Shown: piece by piece, positions 33,500 through 43,900 of the stretch
Layout of the letters: each line of letters opens with the position of its first letter
Position numbering within the stretch: the first letter of the stretch is position 1
NCBI GenBank assembly: GCA_026826555.1
Contig: JAKSZT010053883.1
Coordinates: forward strand, 31,043,282 to 31,107,281
DNA: 64,000 nt
Direction: 5' to 3'
Source of the DNA: Tolypeutes matacus
Taxonomy: Eukaryota > Chordata > Mammalia > Cingulata > Chlamyphoridae
Notes under the pieces: generated by a model
Seen by the model: only the letters and a program-made list of their open reading frames with translations
Told to the model about the DNA's origin: nothing
Database searches by the model: none
Program-made: the position numbers and the translations under genes

Positions 33500-33690
33500 G
33501 GTCTGTTAACATAAAATCATGTTCAGCTCACACTCAGCATGGTCATCAAAGTCACAACTGGGCTATTAATTCATTGCGAGCGCTTTCATTACACGCATTA
33601 TTACTACATACACGATTACGGTCATTAGCGGAGCTTACAACTGCGAACACCATTAATAACTCCTAACTCTTTCCACCACCACTAATGCGC
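33500..33690. promoter_or_regulatory. Candidate conserved enhancer-like element with retained CpGs
   Basis: 'GTTAACATAAAATCATG', 'GGTCATCAAAGTC' (TCF/LEF-like core ATCAAAG), 'CTATTAATTCATTGCGAGCG', 'CATTACACGCATTATTAC', 'CACGATTACGGTCATTAGCG' and 'CACCATTAATAAC'. Several CpGs within an AT-rich patch are unusual for neutral mammalian DNA. Confidence 0.45.
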
Positions 33691-34154
33691 CCTTTGGAAG
33701 TTCTCTTTCACAATCACAGGGGGTCAGGGAGGGACTCTGATGGGTGCTGGGGAAATACCCTTCTTGCCTGTGGGTGGAGCCTCTGAATTCTCCATTGTCG
33801 GCCCCCAGCTCCCTGCAGCTGCCCCTTTACCCTCCCCAGGGAGACAGCCACAGCTCCATCCATCCCAGACTTTCCTCTTCAATGTTGGCCTCTGCTGCCT
33901 GGAGCAGCTTTGATTCACTAGCTTCTTTGGGTATGAGAGGAAGAGAGGGCAAGTAAAATCCTATAACATGCAGAGAACTCTATGTTGACTGTAGATCATC
34001 ATAATTTGAGTTCCAGTATTAGGCAGGAAGGAAGGCAAACCCTTAGAAAGAAAAGACAGCAGAGGTTCAGAGGCTTTGCCAGAATCACCTCCAAGTCTAG
34101 GCTGAAAGAAGATTGAGAAATAAACTATTGTCGTGTCTGGAGCTATGAAGCCAG
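33691..34154. other. Unique sequence
   Basis: Nothing recognised. Confidence 0.4.
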
Positions 34155-34345
34155 TGCTAAGATGAAAACACTTTCTCATTTCATCTTCACAACTCCATAA
34201 AGAGAAGAATCATTGTGAGCATTTTATAGATGAAGAAGCTGTGGCTCAGAGATGTTAAGCCTCTTGCCTGAGGTTGCACAGCTAGTCAGTGGCAGAGCTG
34301 GGATTTGAACCCAGGTCGATTTGACATCACAGGCCACATTCTTTG
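34155..34345 (-). repeat. MIR SINE
   Basis: 'gcattttatagatgaagaag', 'ctgtggctcagagatg' and 'gctgggatttgaacccagg' (B box) in antisense order. Confidence 0.85.
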
Positions 34346-34369
34346 AATTAAGTTCTCCTCAGCAACCAC

Positions 34370-34610
34370 CTTGCCTAAGTGGCCCAGATCAGGGAGGTAG
34401 AAGAGGAACAGAGGAGGGTCACGGTGTGTCCAGCTGACTCCCTGTTCAGCCATACCCTTCAGCAGGCGCACGTGGGGAGTGGACATAGGAGAACTGGAGG
34501 GAGCAAAGGAAAACTGGAAGGAGGGAAGGAGAAGAAAGAGGGGATTGGAGAAGAAAAAAAGGAGGAGCTAAAGAAAAGACGTAGGAATAAAGAAGGTGAC
34601 AGAGGATGAG
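34370..34610. repeat. Purine-rich (GGA/GAA) low-complexity tract
   Basis: Strong A/G strand bias from about 34490 ('ggaaggagggaaggagaaga'). It gives Lys/Glu/Arg-rich spurious frames. Confidence 0.8.
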
Positions 34611-34734
34611 GCCCCCACCCACATACCCGGCTAGCCCCATCCCCGCCACAACTCCATCCCTTGCAACTTACCTGCATCTGCCACCCATGCTCCTTAATCT
34701 GTATTCTAATATATGGCTATATGGCAAGAATTAG

Positions 34735-34865
34735 ACTGCCCATTTCACAGAAGAAAAAACTGAGATCCAGAGGTCTTGGCAGGACCTTCTCTGCACCAGG
34801 TGCTGTACATGCATTATCTCAATTTAATCTTCATAGTAACCCTTTTCACAGAGGCTCATTAAGTT
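34735..34865 (-). repeat. MIR pieces
   Basis: 'gcccatttcacagaagaaa' and then 'caccaggtgctgtacatgca' with 'ctcaatttaatcttcatag' are two antisense MIR segments in the wrong order for a single copy, so either two fragments or a rearranged copy. Confidence 0.6.
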
Positions 34866-34944
34866 AGCAGCCACACAAAACCATCCCCCCTTCTCCACAT
34901 ACATGCACGATCACATCTCCATGCCCCTGCCTAAAAGGTTCTCC

Positions 34945-35022
34945 CCATCCCTACTCCCCAATTCATTGGCAAACTCCTTCAAGATTTGACACAAATATCA
35001 CCACCACCTCCATAAAGCCCCC
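34945..35022 (-). repeat. L2 fragment
   Basis: 'actccttcaagatttgacac' and 'ccaccacctccataaagcc' resemble the L2 region also seen at 2650-2710, truncated by the adjacent LTR. Confidence 0.45.
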
Positions 35023-35552
35023 TGTGGTGCCCTGGACCTATTTACCCAGAAAAGCATGTCCTTAATCTTCAACCATTCCTGTGGGTGTGAACCCATTGTA
35101 GATGGGACTTTTTGAGGATGTTATTTTAGTTAAGGTGTGGCCAGCTGAATCAGGTTGGGCTTTAATCCAGATTACTGGAGGCCTTTATAAACAGAATGAA
35201 ATGCAGACAGATAAATAAAGCCACAGGAGAAGCAAGAGCCAGAAGTCAACAAAACTGGAAGAGAAGAGAGAGGCCATCACCATGTGTTGGAAAAGCCAAG
35301 GAGCCCCAAGGACCACAAGCAGCCAGCCCCAGAAAGCCACGGTCTTAGTTTTGGACTTCTAGCCTCAAAATCAGTAAGCCAATAAATCCCATTGTTTAAG
35401 CCAACTCATTGTAGGGTGTTTGTTTGAGAGCATCATCTCGCTGATGCCTCAATTTTTGGATATCCAGCCTCAAAATCGGTGAGCCAATAAATCCCACTGT
35501 TGAAGCCAACCCATTGTATGGTGTTTGTTTTAGCACCTGGGAAATTAATGCA
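35023..35552 (+). mobile_element. MLT1-like (ERVL-MaLR) LTR with duplicated 3' end
   Basis: It starts TGTGGTGCCC and ends 'gggaaattaatgca'. Flanks CCCCC and CCACC may be a 5-bp duplication with one change. The order 'ctgtgggtgtgaacccattg', 'gggctttaatccagattac' and 'aggcctttataaac' agrees with the copy at 22710. Its poly-A region occurs twice (35346-35432 and 35451-35534), each with 'agccaataaatccca'. No genes. Confidence 0.78.
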
Positions 35553-35589
35553 CCACCCATGGCTCTCCCAGGCAGCATGAGTTGAGTTA

Positions 35590-36190
35590 TACACAACTGT
35601 GTGAAAAGTTCATTTTCTCCCCCCCTCTCCCTCATTCCTTTCTCCCTGAGGTCACAACAGATGCTGCATATCCTTTCATATGATTTTCTAGACCCATACA
35701 GACACAAAACATATGGGCACTTTTTCTTTTTATTTCTTTCTATTTATTTAATTTTTTAAAAATAGGATTCACATTACTCGGAACTTGCTTTGTTTGCTTA
35801 ATATATCATGGGCAAGACTCCAGGTCAGTGCATCTGGACATAACTCCCTCTCTAGCAGCTGAGAGCATAACTAAGCCAGGAGTCATTTAACCATTTCCCT
35901 CTTGCCGGATGTTCAGTTGTTTCATTTTCATCACTACAAACAGTGCTATGAAAAGTGTCCTTGTGCGTTTATCCTTATATTCAGATGCTTTTATTCCCAG
36001 AGATTGTCAAAAGAGAGGTTTGTGGCTCACAGAGTGTTCGTACTTTAAATCCGAATTGCTACTGCGGGTTTTGTTCCTAAATGTTTACAACAATTCTCAC
36101 TCCCCAGTGATGTACACAAGAGCCCTCTCCCCACACTGTAGCCAGCACTGTACGCTCTCCATCTTTTTCATTCTTCCCAAATGACAGACA
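35590..36190 (-). mobile_element. L1 (L1M-type) 3' end, antisense
   Basis: On the plus strand it reads 'catttaaccatttccctc', 'gttcagttgtttcattttca', 'acaaacagtgctatgaaaag' and 'cctctccccacactgtagcc'. This is the reverse of an old L1 3' segment, diverged. The open frame at 35909-36184 is its antisense. Confidence 0.65.
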
Positions 36191-36354
36191 ACAGTGTTGT
36201 GAGGTTTAAATATAAACCACAGTGCAATACAGTGTCCAGCACAAAGAAGGACTTGGACAATGTCAGCCATTTAGATATCTATGACATCACTTTATTATCA
36301 CACATCTTAGGAAAGCCTGGAAGACATGATGCCTTCTAGGTTCAGGCGATGGTA

Positions 36355-36545
36355 TTTTTTTAAGTAGACCTGAATTCTTATCCACCTTTCCTGACCAGCT
36401 GTGTGACTCTCAGTTAGTCAGTCACCTAACCTCCCAATACCTCAGTTGTTTCATCTGTAAAATGGGGAGTGAGTGCTGCTCTCTCTCCTTCATGAGGCAG
36501 TAACAGAATTCAAGTTCATGAATGTGAAATCACCTTGAAAACAGG
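36355..36545 (+). repeat. MIR fragment
   Basis: 'gaccagctgtgtgactctc', 'cctcagttgtttcatctgt' and 'aaaatggggagtgagtgc'. A further scrap of MIR tail lies near 36195-36260. Confidence 0.8.
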
Positions 36546-38164
36546 TGTGGGGGATATGATACCAGTCCCACCAGTGATCTCTGGGTGATGACCAAGAGGC
36601 TACTTCTTAGGAGTCAGAGAAGAGAGGAGGTGACCCTTAGCCCTTGACCCTTCAACCAGGGTGTTCCCACTCCGGGAATCCTCGGGGAAGAGGCAGATAG
36701 ATGGATATCTGAATGGGGCCATCTAAAGGTCCCCAAAAGAATCTCCTCCTACCTGGGAAAGTCACCTAACCCGGAAGCTATGGTCAGCTGCCTGAACTTT
36801 CACCTTAGAGAGCCCTTCCTCACTACAGCACTCCCCGGAGGATCGGAGGATCGCACCCACCCCCAGGACTTCAGATATTGTTTGCCAAACACTTCCCGAG
36901 CACTTGCTCTATGCTCCAAACTCCACACGTGGTACCTGATGAGCAACTCGGTGCCGACACTTCTGAAGCCACCTCTCCAGCTCTGACCCCGTTCCCAGAT
37001 TCAGACCTGCCATCCCTCTACCAGAAATCTCGCCCTCAACATCCCGCAGGCATCTCAAGCTCAGCGTACCCCATAGTGAGCTCATCAGCCTCCTCTACAA
37101 ACCTGCTCCTCCCTTCCCCCCTCCCCCACCTCTAGGCCTGGTCTCCCAATCCTCCTGATACCAAAGCCTCAGCATTCACCCATGAAGGGGGAGCAGGGAG
37201 TCCCTCTCTCTCACCACCTGCAATGCACCACTTACCTAGCCTTATAAATTCAGGAGTCCCTCTCCACCTCCCACCTAGGGCCAGGACCAGGGTGAGGTAA
37301 GTGAGGCAATATTTAAGGAGACACTCTCAGGTTTGCTCAGGGTAGGTGCCTCCTTAAATTTTGTGTGCCATAGTCCTGGTGTTATCCCCACCCTCAGCTG
37401 CAAGACTAGCTTAGGCTACTCCTCTCTCCTGTGACTATGGCAGCACTCAGCCCCTTACCTGGTCTTCCTGCCTCCCCACTTTCCCCGCCAATCATCTTCT
37501 TCCCTGCAGCCAGGTTCATCTTCCCAGGTCCCAGCATTGCTCTGCTCAAGAACTGTCAGGGACTCCCCGTCACTACTGAATCAAGTGCCACATCTTGCAT
37601 TCACACAGAAGGTGCCGGCCACCACGCTGCGACAACCGTCTTCTATTGAAACTATCCTGCTTCCAGCTCAGGGAAAAGTGCTGGGCTTCTCTTTACATAG
37701 AGCTGACATGTGATTGGACCATGAAGGAGCACCTGACACAGGGGCAGTCCACCCATAGGTGACCTAATAATCTAATAACACAAAATGTTCTACAAAGAGA
37801 CAAGAGTCATCAGCTGAACCAATCAGATTTCTTCTCTTAGGATTTTGAAAGAGCAGAATAAAGACAATTGGCCAGTTGATAGCAAGGATTGAGCCTGAGT
37901 CGTGTTCAAAGAGGGAGAATCCATCTGGCTCCCTGAAGCTCCCTCAAGCACCATCTAAAACCCAGAGTCTGCCTCAGTTTCCCATGAGCTCCAGCCCTAT
38001 GACAGCTCCTTTTGTTGGATGCCCATAAAAAGAGCCAATATCATATCACTAGGGTCTAACTTAAGCCAAAGCATCCAAGGTTCTTGGCAATACAGCTCTG
38101 CTCAGGGCCTTGGCTGCAAGTAACAGAAAGCAACTGGAGCTGACATATAGGAGCCTTTTACTAC
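36546..38164. other. Unique sequence, C/T-rich in part
   Basis: Possible L2 antisense scraps occur near 37000-37110 ('ctcaacatcccgcaggcatc') and 37430-37600. No exon recognised. Confidence 0.4.
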
Positions 38165-38180
38165 AAAAATACAGGGATTT

Positions 38181-38273
38181 GGGGGACGGATGTGGCTCAA
38201 CTGGTTGGGCATCCGTCTCCCATATGGAGGGACCCGGGTTCGCTCCCCAGGACCTCCCGGTAAAAAAAAAAAA
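38181..38273 (+). mobile_element. Monomeric tRNA-like SINE
   Basis: 'GGATGTGGCTCAACTGG' (A box), 'GGGTTCGCTCCCC' (B box) and a 15-A tail. The duplication 'aaaatacagggattt' lies on both sides. A related head is found at 63836-63932 and as the first unit of the dimer at 41831. Confidence 0.9.
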
Positions 38274-38509
38274 AAAATACAGGGATTTTCATGGAAGAGA
38301 CTGGAACTAAAGCACAGCGGCCACCAAGAGGCAGTCTCTCTCTCTTCCCCTTCTGCAGTCTACCTGCCCACTTCCAGCTTCCCAGTAACAGAATCGATCA
38401 CCCACAGGGACTAACTCTGCCCTCCCACAGTCCCAGTCCTAAATTTTCAGAAAAGAGAATCTGATTGACCCCATTTGGGTCAGGTATCTATTCAGCCATG
38501 AACCAGGGT

Positions 38510-39044
38510 TGTGGCAATTTGAGATTATTTATGAATCCCAAAAAGAGAAGATTATATTTGTAAACTAATCTGTTCCTCTGCATATGATACGCTTCGATTG
38601 GATTAAATTCAAAGGATTTAAGTTTACTTGATAAAATCAATTTAGGGCTTTTGATTCGACCACATCAGTAGGACGTGACTCAGGTTGAGTCCCCACCCCC
38701 TTGGTGGGCTGATATAAATGGACACTTACTCAAAAAGACACACCAGAAGGAAGAGAGCTCTGTCATGTTCAGCTGACCTTGGGAAGACAGCTGAGATTGA
38801 TATAGGAAGCCCTGAGAGACGAGCCCTAACCAGGAGAGGGAGAGGACTGGAAGCCCAGAGGGAAAGGAGAAATCAGGCAGAGATCAGCGACCATCTTGCT
38901 TCAACATGTGGCAACTGACTGGTGAGAAAGCAAACTTTGAGTTGACTCTTTAGGGCTTTGTAACTGTGCGTTTTACCCCAAATAAATACCCTTTATAAAA
39001 GCCAACAGACTTCTGGCACTTTGCATCCCTTTGGCTGACTAACA
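38510..39044 (+). mobile_element. Solo LTR, armadillo-lineage MaLR/ERVL-like family, copy 2
   Basis: It begins TGTGGCAATTTG and ends GGCTGACTAACA, with 'ttaccccaaataaataccct' near the 3' end as in copies 1 and 3. It lacks the purine-rich segment of copy 1. It is flanked by the same 15 bases, GCCATGAACCAGGGT, at 38495-38509 and 39047-39061, with two extra bases (TG) before the right copy. That duplication is three times longer than usual for LTR integration. Confidence 0.75.
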
Positions 39045-39061
39045 TGGCCATGAACCAGGGT

Positions 39062-39424
39062 CCAGCTCACGAGGGGGACCCACGGCTGCTGAGCCCGAGT
39101 TCTTCCTTTAGATTAGCCACTGCTCTTTCCCCCATGGTCCCCACCCAGGGCCGTGTCCTTGTTGAGGTGGTGGGAGCCAGAGATGAGGCCCTGCCTTTCC
39201 AGAGCACACCATCCAGCTCATCCACCCAGGCCTGGCACTGGCCGGGGAAGGCCAGCTCCCACCAAGCCCAGGGCAGGAGACAGCCATCGGGGCAGGGATG
39301 CAGACCTCTAGAACAACCAGCTCCCGCTGCAGCCCCCGAGGTTGGCTGTGCCATTCACACACCCACGGGAAAAGGGGCATCCGACGCCTCTGTGCAGCTC
39401 CAAAAAGCTGGCACCATCTCACAC
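39062..39424. other. Unique GC-rich sequence
   Basis: The 167-codon frame over this interval continues into the AT-rich element and has no domain. Treated as non-coding. Confidence 0.4.
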
Positions 39425-39505
39425 CCACAAATGATAATCATGATTTTCTATAATTATTATTTGTGTATTTTGCATAATTGTCATAATTATTATCATCAGT
39501 TCGTC
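39425..39505. promoter_or_regulatory. Candidate enhancer core sharing motifs with 9874-9898
   Basis: 'TGATAATCAT' (39432-39441) and 'CATAATTGTCATAAT' (39473-39487) lie within about 60 bp of TAAT repeats, surrounded by GC-rich unique DNA. Both motifs occur identically in the element at 9610-9965. Confidence 0.5.
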
Positions 39506-39974
39506 AGCCTCCCATCCCAGCGTGCTCTCCAGCGTCCTCAGCCCTGAAACCTGATCGTGTGGGGCACCAGTTCCTGCCTCTGCTTCCCCCACAAGAGCCG
39601 GCTCTCAGGGGTCCCTTCAGGATATAGGATGGGACGCTCCAAAGGGTTCTTCTGCCCTTCCTGAATGTTCCTGGGCCTCGATGCTCACTCTGTGCTGGCG
39701 AGGAGTGTCTCTGGCCACAAAGGAGCTGCGTGCTCATTCTAGTAAGAGAAATAAAGCCTCCCTGCTCCCCTCCAACCAACAGTGTGCTGAAACCGGCTTG
39801 TACTGCCTCAGCAGAGCCCGCTTGAAATCGGCCATAGTGGGAGTATTTACACCACAGCAAACGACAAGGGGGGCCCTTTTCCCAGACAGCCAGGTGTTAA
39901 GTATTTACCAGCACACCCTCAACCACCTGCGCTCCTCAGCGAGGGTGCTCTTTCAGGACTGCCGTATAATGGTG
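39506..39974. other. Unique sequence
   Basis: Nothing supported. Confidence 0.4.
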
Positions 39975-40450
39975 TCAATCTCCTTCAACGGCTCTGCATA
40001 ACCCATCGGCAAAGTCCAAACTCTTAAATCCAAGGCCTCCAAAGCCCTGCATGAGCGGGCTGCAGCCCGTCTCCAGGGCTCCCTCCCCTGCCACCTGCCC
40101 ACAACCTTCCAGATCCCTCTATGGCCCAGAGAACTGATCTCCAGGCCCCAGTCTCTGGCCTCCAATCTCCACTCCACGCCACCTCTGCCTGAAACACCTC
40201 CACCTGCCGCCCTACCCCGTTCATCCCACTGCGTTCTGGGAAAGCTGCCTTGGCTCCCTTAGGAACCCTTGCTTGATGCTCCTGGTACCTGCTTTCTCAT
40301 TGCAGCACTTTGTATTTTAATCGTGTGTCTACCTTGCAGCCCCCACTAAACTACAAGCTCCATAGGGCAGGAATCAAGACTAACTTGCTCATTATTTTAC
40401 CTTCAGCATCTGATATAGAATCTGCAACCCAATACAGGTTGTGGCCAGTG
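39975..40450 (+). repeat. L2 LINE 3' region
   Basis: 'agtccaaactcttaaatcc', 'caaagccctgcatgagc', 'ctgcctgaaacacctcc', 'ctacaagctccatagggcag' and a terminal 'gatatagaatctgc' follow the same order as 2000-2938. Confidence 0.7.
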
Positions 40451-41282
40451 CCCTCACTTGGGTGGGGGGCAGAGTCAGAGTAGAACAAGATGCTTCTGAC
40501 TGACGCATCGGGATGGTTGTCCTGGACACATACCCAGGGAGAGATGCCAGGTGACACATCAGCAGGGCAATACCATCAACTCAGGGCTCAGGAGCTCAGC
40601 AGCCCCATCACTCCTTGCACCAACTCTCCACTCTGCCCTCTCCACGGGGCACTCTCACCAATGGGGTCCCCCTTGGTGCTCCTACTTGGGTGGGAGTCAA
40701 CTTTATGCTATTTGTGGTACAGGAATCCCCACCCTCCAGCCCTCTTGAACACACACACAGACGCCTCCGAGACTGGCTGAGGCTGAGTGTCCCTTATCCC
40801 TGGAGGAAGGGCTGGAACGAGGCTCAGTGTTAGACTGTCAAATGGATTTGAAACAGGGGGAAAATGTGGCTTTCTTGCACACCTAATTACGCAAGCTGAG
40901 ATTCCTATATAATAACTTACACTTATTGAGAACCATCAAGGAGGAAAACAAAGACAAGCAGAGCTAAATTAAATAATAATAATTAATAATAATAATAACT
41001 TGAGTGTTTAACTTGTGAGGCAAGGGTACCTACCCGAGTAAAGATATTCATCAAGCAGTTTGCTGAAGGGAAAAACTCAGGGGGGTTATGAATGCTAGAA
41101 GGAGAGGCAGATGATGATGGTTATGTTGCTTAAGGATGAAAAGTCGCACTCTGCGTGGACCAGGATGTTTGAGTTCATTGGTCTGTGCACGGTTTTGGAC
41201 AAGTCTCATTGCTCATAGGTCTGAAAAGTCTCCAGTTCAGTCCAGGAAGGGTCTGGCACACATGGTGACACACAGCTTCAGG
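40451..41282. other. Unique sequence with a (TAA)n microsatellite
   Basis: The microsatellite 'aataataataattaataat' covers about 40972-41000. Otherwise no feature. Confidence 0.45.
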
Positions 41283-41780
41283 TTTTTTTGGTTTTGTTTT
41301 GTTTTATTTTTTTAGGCAAGGGAAGAATTTATTAAGAAACAAAAAAAGAAAAACAGTACACAACCTTAGACAGTTTTGCAGGTGTGCTACAGGGTGAGAT
41401 GCACACGTGGGGCCCCAGGTTAGGCCTTTTTAAGACCTTTCCTTCTCCCCCTTCCTAATGTCGGGGAGGGGCCCCAGCTGTTTGTTCTTCTGAGTGGTTG
41501 CCTTACAATCCCTGCCTGTTAGCTCTCAGGGGATCAATGGGAGGCCTATTTGGAGTTATCTGGGGCATCCACTTGACCCTAGAAAGTGTTCCAAATGGGA
41601 TCTCATGGCCAGGGTCCCAGTGGGGTCTTTCTGGCTTTGTTCTTGGTAGCAGGGAGTTTCCAGGCAGGGTCTCACGGCCATATTCTCTGCTGGGTCCCAG
41701 CCACCTTCCCTCTTTCCCTATATTAACCTGCCTCAACTCCCTCCTTAGAGAGTTTACACCCTTATTCTAGAGGGGGAGCT
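41283..41780 (-). mobile_element. Possible LTR or retroposed transcript, antisense, unidentified
   Basis: On the minus strand a TATA-like 'TTAAAAAGGCC' is followed about 100 bases later by 'CTTAATAAATTC' (poly-A signal), then 13 bases on by an A-rich tail beginning 'TAAAAAAATAAAAC'. This is the organisation of an LTR R region or of a retroposed 3' end. I do not recognise the body. The open frames on both strands (41498-41770) lack domains. Confidence 0.35.
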
Positions 41781-41830
41781 GAAGGGCGATGGTCATTCTT
41801 CTGTAGCTGCTTCCTGACAGAGCCTTCAGT

Positions 41831-42281
41831 GTTTTTTTTGTTGTTTGTTTGTTTTTGTTTTTTAAAGATTTATTTATTTATTTTATCCATTTTAACCAAA
41901 CCCCCTTCCCCATTTGCTGTTTTGTGTCCATTCACTGAGCAATTCTCTGTGTCTGTTTCCTGCCATCTCTTCTCAACCTCCAGTCTTCACCAGGATTCGA
42001 TCCTGGAGACTTCCAATGCAGGAGACAGTTATTCTGCCACCTGCGCCACCTCGGCTCCTGGCTTCTGCAGCTTTCGGAGCATCTCATCTTGTCTCTCCCC
42101 TGTTACGTCATCATCCTGCTGCATGGCTCCCAGGGCCCGACGGCTGAGCAGCACACAGAGCCTGGCAGCCCATGCACCTTCTATATATATTTTTTTATTT
42201 TACCGGGAGGTCCCGGGGACCGAACCCAGGTCCCTCTATATGGCAGACAGACGCCCAACCAGTTGAGCCACATCTGCCCCC
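41831..42281 (-). mobile_element. Composite (dimeric) DAS-type SINE, antisense
   Basis: Read on the minus strand: a first tRNA-like unit ('CAGATGTGGCTCAACTGG', 'GGTTCGGTCCCC'), a linker with 'agcaggatgatgacg', a second unit ('CGAGGTGGCGCAGGTGGC', 'GGATCGAATCCTGG') and an (AATA)n tail. The duplication 'agagccttcagt' flanks it (41819-41830 and 42282-42293). It has the same plan as 54469-54924. Confidence 0.88.
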
Positions 42282-42389
42282 AGAGCCTTCAGTTTTTATA
42301 GCTCCCAAGCAAATGCTACTGAAAGTAGACATTTTCCCCTATACAATGCTAACATTTAAGGACTTTGCATCCCCAGCATCAGATTACCA

Positions 42390-42550
42390 GTGCTCAGACC
42401 CCAGTTAAGATCTTGAGCAGGTCAATACCTCATTTCCTCCTCTGTAAAATGGGAATACTAAGAGTATCTGCCACATGGGGTTGTTATGGGAGTTACAGGC
42501 ATTCTGATGGGGAGAGCCTTTGGAGCAGTGCTTAGATAGAAAGTGCTCTT
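42390..42550 (+). repeat. MIR fragment
   Basis: 'catttcctcctctgtaaaat', 'ggggttgttatgggagttac' and 'tggagcagtgcttagataga' in sense order. Confidence 0.78.
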
Positions 42551-42554
42551 TCAA

Positions 42555-42670
42555 AGTTGACTCATCATTTTCTCATTTAATCTTGGCATCAGTACTACAA
42601 GGAAGATCCTATTATTATCTCCACTTGACCAATGAAGCATAGAGAGGTACAATGACTTGCCTGCTGCCCA
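42555..42670 (-). repeat. MIR fragment
   Basis: 'cattttctcatttaatcttg', 'tattattatctccacttgac' and 'gcatagagaggtac' in antisense order, directly facing the previous one. Confidence 0.75.
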
Positions 42671-43639
42671 CTTCCCACCACACCCTTGCCTGCCATCACC
42701 GCTGCACCACAGGGGCTAAAATGTGGCCATGAAGCACCAAGACCCTGGAGAGGCCCCTCTGTTCATGGCCATTATCCAGCAATGATTGCTGCCAAAGCAC
42801 TCCCCATCCCTGCCCCAGGACTCCTTCAGCTTCCCCAGCCTACTTGGCAAGAAAGGAAACCACATGGTCCCTTGGAAATCCTACCTCCTCCAAGGCCCAG
42901 CCAGGGACCAGGCACGAAGCCTGGAACTCCCAGACCAACAACCCCTCCCAGTCACTTGAGTCTCTAAATCACCCTTTTAGTCCGAGGGAATCCCTCCCTC
43001 TCTTTCACTTTCCTCTCAACTTCCCCTCAAGGACAACCAACTTAAGCCCCTGGAAAGGTTCTGGTTTCAGGGAGACAAAACACAAACAGAGGAGTGTCCT
43101 TCAGATATCTTTTCTCCCTGCCCAGTCAGCTGCAAACCTCCCCCAGACGCGAGGAAGCTCAGAGTAGCTGCTAGCCTGAGCAGAAGAAAGGGAGAGAAAA
43201 TGTCAGACTCACTGATCGTCACCCACCAGGCGGTGGGTGGTCACGGGAACTCAGGCCCAGGGTGCATCCCCTGGAAGTTGGAGCCCAACCCGGAGGTACT
43301 AGGCAGACCTGGGGACATCCCTGAGATAGCCCCAAAGGAACCCACAGTCTGGTGGGGACACAACTCCCTATCCCGGAGCTGACCATTACTATGTTAGGTG
43401 CAGAGCTTCACGGAGTAATGGTTTGAGGCCATAAATTATGCCAGAAGTGGCAGCAAAGACTTCCAGAGAGGGAAGGTGGGTGAGGCAGGGCACCAGACCT
43501 GAGGGGTAAGTGGCCCAGCAGAGAAAAGAGCTGGAAGCTGGAAACTGGTATCCAAGGAAATAGGTGGCCTTAGCAGAGGGCATGAAAGGGAACAGGGGTC
43601 AGGGGGAGTTGGAGAGAGACAGTTAAGAGTCAGGTGTGG
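42671..43639. other. Unique sequence
   Basis: No repeat or exon recognised. Confidence 0.4.
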
Positions 43640-43900
43640 GGAGCCTTGGGTGCCTGGCTGAGAAGCCAGGCCTTCACCCTGGAGGCAGTGGGGTGTCACT
43701 GAAGGGTTTTCAGTAGGGAGAATGTGCTCAGAGCTGAATTTTAGAAAAAGCCTCCTGGCTGCAGTGTGGGGCATGGATAAGAGGGGAAGGAAAGAAGGTG
43801 CAGAAGAAGGGGGAGCAGAGGCAGAGACGCCAGACCAGAAGCCATCGCCATAGCTCAGATGGTGAGGGCCCAGGTCGGGGGTAGGGAAGAGAACTAGGGT
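43640..43900 (+). repeat. L2 LINE fragment
   Basis: 'gtgtcactgaagggttttca', 'gcctcctggctgcagtgtgg', 'ggcatggataagagggg' and 'ccatagctcagatggtgagg' agree with the L2 segment downstream of that at 24500. A 262-codon antisense frame spans it and is spurious. Confidence 0.65.
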
